This document shows positions 1-7,258 of a stretch of DNA of 7,258 nucleotides, in pieces. Each line of letters opens with the position of its first letter. Position 1 is the first letter of the stretch. The DNA is from Actinomycetes bacterium (GTDB lineage: Bacteria; Actinomycetota; Acidimicrobiia; Acidimicrobiales; UBA8190), in assembly GCA_021798135.1 (NCBI GenBank), contig JAJZYI010000179.1, positions 1-7,258 of the forward strand, given 5' to 3'. The position numbers were made by a program, and so were the translations under genes. A model generated the notes under the pieces. The model did no database searches and was not told the origin of the DNA. It saw only the letters and a list, made by a program, of their open reading frames with translations.

Positions 1-47
1 CTGCCGCCGGGGCGGCCCGATGGGCGGCGGCCGCCACCCGCCGGAGC

Positions 48-1589
48 GTGGCGGCCGCCCACCGCCAGGGTGTCCGGGTGCTCGGCGGCCCCGAGCGGGC
101 ACGGGCGATCGCCGTCCTCGCCGCCGTCGGTGGGCTGGCCAGCGCCGACGCCGCCACCGTCGGGGCGTCCGCCGCCCAGCTCCGCCACGCCCTGGACATC
201 TCCAACACCGACATCGGCCTGCTCGTCACCCTCAGCGCCACCGTCGGCGCCGTCGCCGCGGTGCCCTTCGGCGTGCTGGCCGACGCCGTCAACCGGACCC
301 GGCTGCTGGCCGCGTCGATCGTGCTGTGGGGCGTCGCCATGGTGTGGAGCGCCACCGTGACGTCCTTCGGCCACCTCCTGTGGGCCCGGCTGGCGCTCGG
401 GCTGGTCACCGCGTCGGCCGGCCCGGCCGTGGCCTCGCTGGTCGGCGACTACTTCCCTGCCGACGAGCGAGGCCGCATCTACGGCTTCATCTCCCTCGGC
501 GAGCTGGTGGGTGCCGGGGTGGGCTTCGTCGTGACCGGCGACATCGCCGCGCTGTCGTGGCGGGCCGCCTTCGTGGTCCTCGCCCTGCCCGCCTTCGCCC
601 TGGCCTGGCTGGTGCTCCACCTCCACGAGCCCCGGCGGGGCGGCGGCGACCTGCTGCCCCGCTCCGCGCCGGAGCCGTCACCGGCCACCGGGGCCGGCGT
701 CGGCGTGCCGGACGCCGGCACGGCCGGACGCGACCAGGCGACCGCGCCCGGTACGACGGCCACCTGGGCCGGGGCCGGCCCCACCGGCGCCGGAACCCGC
801 AGCGGTGCCGGAGCCCGCGCCCACACGACCGCCGACGCGCAGCAGGGGCCACAGGACACCGGCGCCCAGCGCCTGGCGGCGGCGCGCGGCATCCGACCCG
901 ACCCCGCCCTGGCCGCCACGGACGCCACGCACCTGGGCCTGCTGGGCGCCACCCGCTACGTCTTCCGGGTCCGGACCAACGTCCTGCTCATCGTGTCGGG
1001 CGCCTGCGCGTACTACTTCTTCGCCGGGATGCAGACCTTCGGCCTGGAGTTCGTGGAGGGGCAGTTCCACGTCAACGTGGCGCTGGCCAACCTGCTCATG
1101 CTGGCGATCGGTGGCGGCGCCATCGCCGGGGTGCTGATCGGCGGGCGCCTGGGCGACCACCTGCTCGAGCGCGGCCGGCTGAACGGCCGGATCCTGGTGG
1201 CGGCGGTCGCCGGCGCGGCCACCGCCGTCCTGTTCGTCCCCGCGCTCACCAGTCGCAGCATCCTGACGGCGCTCCCCTACGTCGTGGTCGCCGCCGCGGC
1301 CCTGTCGGCGCAGAACCCGCCGATCGACGCGGCCCGGCTCGACATCATGCCGTTCCAGCTGTGGGGTCGGGCCGAGGGCATCCGGACCTTCGTCCGCACC
1401 GCCGCCCAGGCGCTCGCCCCGGTCGTCTTCGGCGGGATCTCGGACCTCCTCGGCGGCGGGCACGAGGGCCTGCGGTGGACCTTCGCCATCATGCTCGTCC
1501 CCCTGGGCGCCAGCGCGGTGCTGCTGTTCCGGGCGCTGCGGACCTACCCCACCGACGTCGCCACGGCGGCCGCCGTCGGCCACCGGTAG
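48..1589 (+). CDS. Major facilitator superfamily (MFS) transporter, substrate unknown
   Basis: A 513-residue integral membrane protein, probably a 12-helix secondary transporter of the cytoplasmic membrane. Hydrophobic segments fill residues 20-190 and 308-495, giving two six-helix halves. The MFS motif A loop between helices 2 and 3 is visible at residues 75-87 (GVLADAVNRTRLL), with a degenerate counterpart in the second half at 366-382 (GGRLGD...GRLNGRI). The stretch YFPADERGRIYG (135-146) and the region 440-470 (GRAEGIRTFVRTAAQALAP) resemble the Spinster-like MFS subgroup, but this is a weak hint about substrate. Residues 196-303 form an unusually long Ala/Gly/Thr/Pro-rich central loop, predicted disordered. 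The start is uncertain. GTG at 48 has a GGAG only one base away. GTG at 78 has AGGG seven bases upstream. The frame is also open to the left window edge, so the true start may lie outside. It converges with icd, with 32 bases between the stops. Confidence 0.88.
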   Translation: MAAAHRQGVRVLGGPERARAIAVLAAVGGLASADAATVGASAAQLRHALDISNTDIGLLVTLSATVGAVAAVPFGVLADAVNRTRLLAASIVLWGVAMVWSATVTSFGHLLWARLALGLVTASAGPAVASLVGDYFPADERGRIYGFISLGELVGAGVGFVVTGDIAALSWRAAFVVLALPAFALAWLVLHLHEPRRGGGDLLPRSAPEPSPATGAGVGVPDAGTAGRDQATAPGTTATWAGAGPTGAGTRSGAGARAHTTADAQQGPQDTGAQRLAAARGIRPDPALAATDATHLGLLGATRYVFRVRTNVLLIVSGACAYYFFAGMQTFGLEFVEGQFHVNVALANLLMLAIGGGAIAGVLIGGRLGDHLLERGRLNGRILVAAVAGAATAVLFVPALTSRSILTALPYVVVAAAALSAQNPPIDAARLDIMPFQLWGRAEGIRTFVRTAAQALAPVVFGGISDLLGGGHEGLRWTFAIMLVPLGASAVLLFRALRTYPTDVATAAAVGHR

Positions 1590-1606
1590 GCACGGGGGGC
1601 AGGCCC

Positions 1607-1621
1607 GCCGCCGGGGTCCGG

Positions 1622-1633
<12 letters not shown>
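1607..1633. terminator. Possible hairpin between convergent genes
   Basis: An 8-bp perfect inverted repeat, GCCGCCGG (1607-1614) and CCGGCGGC (1626-1633), has an 11-base loop that holds the icd stop codon. It sits where the transporter and icd transcripts converge and could act on either strand. There is no T-run, and G/C-only stems arise easily by chance here, so terminator function is only a guess. Confidence 0.25.
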
Positions 1634-3859
<2,226 letters not shown>

Positions 3860-3865
3860 ATCGGG

Positions 3866-3871
3866 TTCCTT
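3866..3871 (-). promoter_or_regulatory. Ribosome binding site deciding the icd start
   Basis: AAGGAA reads on the minus strand from 3871 to 3866, with its AAGGA core seven bases before GTG 3859. A second purine-rich site, AAAGGGG (3856-3850), lies five bases before the alternative GTG 3844. Icd is the only gene here with a clear Shine-Dalgarno sequence at its start. A weak -10-like TACGTT lies at 3881-3876 on the same strand. If it were used, the transcript would begin near 3869, which would cut into AAGGA and favour the 3844 start. Confidence 0.5.
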
Positions 3872-3957
3872 CGTCAACGTAGCCACCGGCGCGTGCCTGG
3901 CGCCCATCCGGGCCCCGGCGCGGCCGTGCCCGGCGCGCGCGGCGCCGCTCCCGCCGG

Positions 3958-3963
3958 TATCGT
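3958..3963 (+). promoter_or_regulatory. Candidate -10 box of a leaderless promoter
   Basis: TATCGT fits the actinobacterial TANNNT -10 pattern and ends eight bases before ATG 3972, in a spacer otherwise almost free of A/T. No Shine-Dalgarno precedes the ATG. The flanking CGGTAT.GT is shared with the box at 6221. A transcript would begin at or within a base or two of the start codon. No -35 match is visible. Confidence 0.5.
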
Positions 3964-3971
3964 GCCGGCCG

Positions 3972-4871
3972 ATGGCGCCGCCCTCGCTCCAGGTCCAGAC
4001 GGTGCTGTACGGCAACCCCCCGGGCGACGTCGAGCGCTTCGTCGGCTCCATGGCCGTGGCCGCCGCGCGTGCCCGGGCGGCCGGCGCCGTCGGCCAGGTG
4101 TCGCTCGCCATCGGCGACTGCTCGCCGGCGCCGGTGCTCGACCGGGCGGCGATCGTGGCCCGTCACGGGCCGGCGTTCGACCGGGTCGACTACGTCCACT
4201 TCGGAGAGAACCTCGGCTCGGCCGGCGGGCACAACCGGCTGTTCGGCTCCCTGGCGGCCGACGTCGCCATCGTGTCGAACGCCGACGGGTACGCCTCCCC
4301 CCTGCTGGTGACGGAGCTGCTGGCGCCGCTCGGCGACCCGGACGTGGGGATCGTCGAGGCCCGGCAGGTCCCCCTGGAGCAGCCCAAGGCCCACGACCCC
4401 ACCACCGGCGACACGAGCTGGGCTTCGGGCTCGTGCCTGGCGGTCCGCGCCGAGGTCGTCGAGGCCACCGGCGGCTTCGACCCGTCGCTGTTCTTCCTGC
4501 ACCTCGACGACGTCGACTTCTCGTGGCGGGTGCGCCTGGCGGGATGGCGGGTCGTGCACCGCCCCGCCGCCGCCTTCTTCCACGACAAGCGCCTGGGCCC
4601 TGCCGGGGACCTGCAGGCCAGCGACGCCGAGCTGCGCCACAGCGCCGAGGCGTGGGTCCTCCTGCCGTGGCGGTACTCGCGCCGTGACGTGGCCGAGGTG
4701 ATGCTCGCCCGCCTGCAGGCCTCGGGAGATCCGCGGTTCCGGGAGGCCGCCGAGCGACTGCTCGAGCGCCAGCGGGCCGGCGACCTGCCCGAGCCGATCG
4801 ATCCCGAGGGCCGGGTGGCCATGTTCGCGCTGCCCCACTACGCCTTCGCTCCCCACCGCTTCACCTGGTAG
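3972..4871 (+). CDS. Family 2 glycosyltransferase, rhamnosyltransferase-like
   Basis: A 299-residue GT-A fold enzyme expected to move a sugar from a nucleotide-sugar donor to a glycan or lipid acceptor at the cytoplasmic face of the membrane. Features of the subgroup that includes bacterial rhamnosyltransferases are visible in order. NLGSAGGHNRLF (80-91) is the nucleotide-binding loop. SNADG (102-106) stands where the family usually has NPD, the DXD-equivalent. WASGSCLAVRAEVVEATGGFDPSLFF (150-175) is followed by LDDVDFSWRVRLAGWRVVHRP (178-198), the usual EDVDL-type acceptor/catalytic segment with Asp replacing Glu. The C-terminal third (about 205-299) is soluble, and no transmembrane segment is seen. 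ATG 3972 is chosen because the conserved fold starts within ten residues and a -10 box lies just upstream. The frame continues upstream to 3825 but would overlap icd. Donor and acceptor cannot be told from sequence. It is divergent from icd and convergent with the next glycosyltransferase. Confidence 0.9.
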   Translation: MAPPSLQVQTVLYGNPPGDVERFVGSMAVAAARARAAGAVGQVSLAIGDCSPAPVLDRAAIVARHGPAFDRVDYVHFGENLGSAGGHNRLFGSLAADVAIVSNADGYASPLLVTELLAPLGDPDVGIVEARQVPLEQPKAHDPTTGDTSWASGSCLAVRAEVVEATGGFDPSLFFLHLDDVDFSWRVRLAGWRVVHRPAAAFFHDKRLGPAGDLQASDAELRHSAEAWVLLPWRYSRRDVAEVMLARLQASGDPRFREAAERLLERQRAGDLPEPIDPEGRVAMFALPHYAFAPHRFTW

Positions 4872-4934
4872 GCGGCACCCGGCCCACCCGTGGAGGGCGG
4901 CCCAGGCCATCCCCCCGGCAGCACCCCGGACGCC

Positions 4935-4960
4935 GCCGGCCTCCCGGTCACCTGGCCGGC
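4935..4960. terminator. Possible hairpin between convergent glycosyltransferase genes
   Basis: A 7-bp inverted repeat, GCCGGCC (4935-4941) and GGCCGGC (4954-4960), has a 12-base loop containing the stop codon of the minus-strand gene. There is no T-run. The 76 bases between the two stops (4872-4947) contain nothing else I recognise. The stem is all G/C, so chance occurrence is likely. Confidence 0.22.
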
Positions 4961-6156
4961 ACGGCCCCCTCCTCGGCGCCGGCGGGCGCCGGCTGCTCCC
5001 TGCCGGGCGGCGCCGCCTCCTCGGGGAACGGGTTGTTCGGCAGCCACACGCCGCTGAGCCGCTGGAGCAGCAGCTCCTCGTCGAGGGCGTCCCACCGGTG
5101 CAGCTGGTCGGGCGCCCACAGGAAGCTGGTGCCCTCGTCGTACTCGTCGTACTGCACGTGCCAGCCCATGCCCCGCTCCTCGGGGCTCCAGCGCGGCTTG
5201 CGGTCGGTGAAGAGCTTCTGCCGGGCGTGCGCCGCGGAACGCAACGGGTAGTGGCGCATCAGGAACTTGTAGGGGAACACCCGGCGCCCGTCGAACTCCA
5301 CCCGGTGGCCCCCGGTCTCGGCGTTGACCGGCTTGGTGGCCTGCTGCGGGCGCCACGCCCGCAGCAGCGTGAAGTGGGCGGGCAGCGCGCCGAACTCGAA
5401 CCACTCGAAGCTGGTCACCACGTCGTCGCCGGGCTGCCACGTGTCGGCCACCGGCCGGAACTCGACGGCGGTGTTGTCGACGCAGTTGAAGCCGAAGTGC
5501 TGGGCCACCCACAGGCCCTGGCGCAGGCCCATCCCGGGCCAGGCCGAGCCGTGGATCTCGTCGCAGTCGTGGTGCACCACCCAGTCGGCCCCCGACTCGT
5601 GGGCGACCTCGCCGACGCGGTACAGCAGCTGGCGGAGCTCGAAGTAGGGGCTCGGCCCGTCCTCGGGGAACCGCTCCACCGTCACCCGCCCCGACGGCAG
5701 GTAGCGCTCGACGATGGCGGGCGTGGCGTCGGTGGACCAGTTGTCGATGACGTGCACCCGGATCCCCCCGGCCACCAGCCGGTCGAGCGTCTGGGCCATC
5801 ATGCCGGCCTCGTTGTAGGCGGTGACGATGGCCAGGACGTCGAAGGCGACGGGCGGCTCGCCCGCCGCCGCCGGGGACCAGCGGTCCCACACGGTGAACG
5901 GCTCGCCCGGGCCGCCCGGACGGGCCCGGGCGGTGCCCCGCCACTGCGGCTGCAGGCCGGTGCGACGGGCGAAGCGACGCTCGGCGTAGGTCGAGCGGCG
6001 ACCGGCCACCACCGCGACGCCGGCGTCGGCCGGCACCCGGCGCAGCGGCTCCCACCGCCCGACCACCGCCACCGCCGGGCCGTCCGGCCCGAGCTGGCGG
6101 CGCAGGTAGGCGGCGAAGCTGACCAGCATGCCGTGGGGCGCGTCGGCGGGCGGCAT
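4948..6156 (-). CDS. Family 2 glycosyltransferase (GT-A fold), function unknown
   Basis: A 402-residue protein. The GT-A core begins near residue 106: VLAIVTAYNEAGMMAQTLDRL (107-127) is the first nucleotide-binding strand, and VIDNWSTDATPAIVERY (136-152) follows. WVVHHDCDEI (192-201) carries the DXD metal/nucleotide motif (D197, D199). The downstream signature FLMRHYPLRSAAHARQKLFTDRKPRW (298-323), rich in basic and aromatic residues, is typical of the group as I remember it and probably shapes the acceptor side. Residues 1-105 precede the catalytic fold and are unrecognised. The tail (375-402) is Pro/Ala/Glu-rich and likely disordered. No membrane segment is seen. ATG 6156 has no Shine-Dalgarno but sits exactly six bases after TATAGT, which supports a leaderless start. 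M10 (6129) is the alternative. The open frame continuing to 6843 is antisense to the next gene and not coding. Donor and acceptor are unknown. Confidence 0.9.
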   Translation of the reverse strand: MPPADAPHGMLVSFAAYLRRQLGPDGPAVAVVGRWEPLRRVPADAGVAVVAGRRSTYAERRFARRTGLQPQWRGTARARPGGPGEPFTVWDRWSPAAAGEPPVAFDVLAIVTAYNEAGMMAQTLDRLVAGGIRVHVIDNWSTDATPAIVERYLPSGRVTVERFPEDGPSPYFELRQLLYRVGEVAHESGADWVVHHDCDEIHGSAWPGMGLRQGLWVAQHFGFNCVDNTAVEFRPVADTWQPGDDVVTSFEWFEFGALPAHFTLLRAWRPQQATKPVNAETGGHRVEFDGRRVFPYKFLMRHYPLRSAAHARQKLFTDRKPRWSPEERGMGWHVQYDEYDEGTSFLWAPDQLHRWDALDEELLLQRLSGVWLPNNPFPEEAAPPGREQPAPAGAEEGAVPAR

Positions 6157-6162
6157 GGCCCG

Positions 6163-6168
6163 ACTATA
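6163..6168 (-). promoter_or_regulatory. -10 box of a leaderless promoter for the minus-strand glycosyltransferase
   Basis: TATAGT reads on the minus strand from 6168 to 6163. Six bases separate it from ATG 6156, so transcription starting seven bases after the box would begin at the A of the ATG, the expected geometry of a leaderless gene. No -35 TTGAC-like element is visible at the usual distance; that region is taken up by an inverted repeat. Confidence 0.65.
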
Positions 6169-6169
6169 G

Positions 6170-6196
6170 GCGGGGGCCTGCGCGCCCCCGCAGGCC
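6170..6196. repeat. Two overlapping inverted repeats, candidate operator
   Basis: The first pair is GCGGGGGC (6170-6177) and GCCCCCGC (6184-6191), with a 6-base loop. The second is GGCCTGCG (6175-6182) and CGCAGGCC (6189-6196), also with a 6-base loop. Both are perfect over 8 bp and share bases, so only one could pair at a time. They lie between two divergent -10 boxes and cover roughly -14 to -40 of the leftward promoter. They could bind a regulator, or simply reflect G/C-rich sequence. Confidence 0.4.
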
Positions 6197-6220
6197 ACGG
6201 CCCGCCACCGCGGGCACCGG

Positions 6221-6226
6221 TATAGT
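6221..6226 (+). promoter_or_regulatory. -10 box of the rightward divergent promoter
   Basis: TATAGT on the plus strand is preceded by ACCGG and followed by CGCCGCG and then GTG 6234, a gap of seven bases. TATAGTCG here (6221-6228) is the exact reverse complement of CGACTATA at 6161-6168, so the two promoters form a mirror pair 52 bases apart. Transcription would begin at about 6233-6234. Confidence 0.6.
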
Positions 6227-6233
6227 CGCCGCG

Positions 6234-6305
6234 GTGGACGACGACGGCGCCAGACGGGCGGCGGGTCCCGCCGGCGGCGCACCGGCAACGCCGACCCCAC
6301 GGTGA
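6234..6305 (+). CDS. Possible 23-residue leaderless leader peptide
   Basis: GTG 6234 opens a frame of 23 codons (MDDDGARRAAGPAGGAPATP and three more residues) ending in TGA at 6303-6305. The start sits seven bases after TATAGT, the geometry of a leaderless gene. The stop overlaps the GTG start (6302) of the downstream glycosyltransferase as GTGA, typical of translational coupling, and the downstream start has no Shine-Dalgarno of its own. Against it, the peptide has no recognisable motif and the open frame is short enough to be chance. The peptide may also be the true N-terminus of the glycosyltransferase, separated from it by a frameshift or sequencing error, since both are similar Pro/Ala/Gly-rich sequence. 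Confidence 0.35.
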   Translation: MDDDGARRAAGPAGGAPATPTPR

Positions 6306-7258
6306 GCGACCGGAGCGCTCCCCTGGGCCCGGCCCCGCTGCCACCGGGCACACCGCTCGGAGCCCTGCTCGGCGAGCTGCCCGGGCGTGCAGCCGGTGCC
6401 GCCACCGGTACCGCCCCGGTCGGGAGCGGAGGCGAGCCGTTCCTCACCGTGGTGGTGCGGACCGGCGGCACGCGGCCGGCCACCTTGGACGACCTGCTGC
6501 TCGCTCTCGCCGCCCAGACCTGCGACGCCTTCGAGGTCGTGGTGACGGCCTCCGGCCCGCCGGCGGCAGCGGCGGCCTCCGCGGCGGTGGAGGCCTTCGA
6601 GGCGTCGTTCCGGGGCCGGGTGCGCGTCCTCGGCACGCCGGCGGGCGGGCAGCCGGCCGGAGCGGGAGCGGCGGCCTCGGCTGCGTCGCGGGGCGTCGCG
6701 GCCGCCAGGGGGCGGTACGTGGCGGTGCTCGACGACGACCAGGTGCCCTTCGGCCATTGGGTGGAGCTGCTGCGCGGGGCCGCGGGCGGGCGGCCCGGAG
6801 CGGTCGTGCGGCTGGCGGTGGCCACCCAGCAGGTCGTGGCCACGCCCGGGCGCTGGCGACGGGCGGAGGCCGTCTCGCGAGCAGCGCGTGCCGACGGCGG
6901 CGCCGTCGCCGTCGACGCCTACGACGTGACGGCCCGACCGGCCGTGCGGCAGGCGCCGGCCGCCGATCTCCTCGACCTGCTGGCGGCGGCGCCCGAACCC
7001 GTCTGCGGCTTCGCCGTGCCGCGGTACGCCTTCGCAGACCTGGGCGTGCGTTTCGAACCCGCCCTGGGCGCCGACGCCGACTGGCTGGCCGTGCTGCGCG
7101 CCGTGCAGTGGTGCGGCCTGCACACCGTCGACGAGGTCGGCCTGCTGCGGCGGGTGTGGAGGGACGGCGCCAGCGACGGCACCGCACCCGGTGGCGCTCC
7201 GCTCGCCGAGCGCCGGGCCCGGGTCCTCGCCGCGCTCGACTCCGAGGCGCTGCTCCTG
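6302..7258 (+). CDS. Family 2 glycosyltransferase, 3' end beyond the window
   Basis: An uninterrupted frame of 319 codons running off the right edge. After a disordered Pro/Ala/Gly-rich leader (1-45) comes a GT-A core. PFLTVVVRTGGTRPATLDDLLLALAAQT (46-73) and FEVVVTAS (77-84) form the first strand and helix. SRGVAAARGRYVAVLDDDQVPFGHWVELL (129-157) carries the acidic DXD-type motif at D144-D146. CGFAVPRYAFADLGVRFEPALGADADWLAVLRAVQWCGLHTVDEVGLLRRVW (235-286) matches the family's C-terminal acceptor segment. The closing residues (RARVLAALDSEALLL) look like the usual end region, so I expect only a few tens of residues to be missing. GTG 6302 is the only start codon between the promoter and the core, and it overlaps the stop of the small ORF. 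No Shine-Dalgarno is seen. Donor and acceptor are unknown. Antisense open frames at 6164-7187 are shadows of this gene. Confidence 0.85.
   Translation, partial: MSDRSAPLGPAPLPPGTPLGALLGELPGRAAGAATGTAPVGSGGEPFLTVVVRTGGTRPATLDDLLLALAAQTCDAFEVVVTASGPPAAAAASAAVEAFEASFRGRVRVLGTPAGGQPAGAGAAASAASRGVAAARGRYVAVLDDDQVPFGHWVELLRGAAGGRPGAVVRLAVATQQVVATPGRWRRAEAVSRAARADGGAVAVDAYDVTARPAVRQAPAADLLDLLAAAPEPVCGFAVPRYAFADLGVRFEPALGADADWLAVLRAVQWCGLHTVDEVGLLRRVWRDGASDGTAPGGAPLAERRARVLAALDSEALLL

Noticed and set aside
771..782. Perfect 12-bp palindrome GGGGCCGGCCCC
   Set aside because: It lies within the low-complexity loop of the transporter, is made only of G and C, and has no regulatory context, so it is expected from composition.
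3860..4111. N-terminal extension of icd
   Set aside because: It would overlap the divergent glycosyltransferase and add about 80 residues absent from the monomeric family, where the conserved sequence begins within a few residues of the start.
5098..6225. Plus-strand open frame antisense to the second glycosyltransferase
   Set aside because: The minus strand carries AYNE, HHDCDE and the C-terminal family signature. The plus frame has no domain.
6157..6843. Upstream extension of the minus-strand glycosyltransferase
   Set aside because: It is antisense to the third glycosyltransferase and would include the leftward -10 box inside the coding region.
6444..7187. Minus-strand Arg/Pro-rich open frames at the right end
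   Set aside because: They are shadows of the third glycosyltransferase, whose plus-strand frame is open over 319 codons and shows ordered GT-A motifs.

Overview
The window is about three-quarters G+C and holds five protein-coding genes plus one possible leader peptide. The very high G+C, the third-position G/C bias, the monomeric isocitrate dehydrogenase (closely similar to actinobacterial enzymes, judged from recalled sequences) and start codons placed directly after a -10 box (leaderless-type promoters) all point to an actinomycete. An uncultured or deep-branching lineage such as Acidimicrobiia is possible, but that is an inference. I see no tRNA, rRNA, CRISPR array, insertion sequence, integrase or phage gene.

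Layout. A major facilitator superfamily transporter (48-1589, +) converges with the gene for monomeric NADP-dependent isocitrate dehydrogenase, icd (1622-3859, -). A 112-base divergent spacer leads to a family 2 glycosyltransferase (3972-4871, +). This gene converges with a second, unrelated-looking family 2 glycosyltransferase (4948-6156, -). A short divergent regulatory region (6157-6301) separates it from a third glycosyltransferase (6302 to the window edge, +). The third gene is open at the right end of the window. Every successive gene changes strand, so no operon is visible inside the window.

How the genes relate. Isocitrate dehydrogenase is a TCA-cycle enzyme that makes 2-oxoglutarate and NADPH, and it has no evident link to its neighbours. 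The three glycosyltransferases belong to different GT-A subtypes and fit a surface glycan locus (exopolysaccharide, glycoprotein or cell-wall sugar). No sugar-nucleotide synthesis gene, flippase or polymerase lies in the window, so the product is unknown. The transporter's substrate is also unknown.

The most unusual part is 6157-6305. Two divergent TATAGT -10 boxes lie 6 and 7 bases from start codons. Two overlapping, mutually exclusive 8-bp inverted repeats lie between them. The rightward promoter points at a 23-codon ORF whose stop overlaps the GTG start of the third glycosyltransferase. I find no convincing wholly new system; the leaderless promoters and this divergent control region are what deserve a second look. 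Because of the base composition, several very long open frames antisense to or across real genes are artefacts (for example 20-4687 on +).
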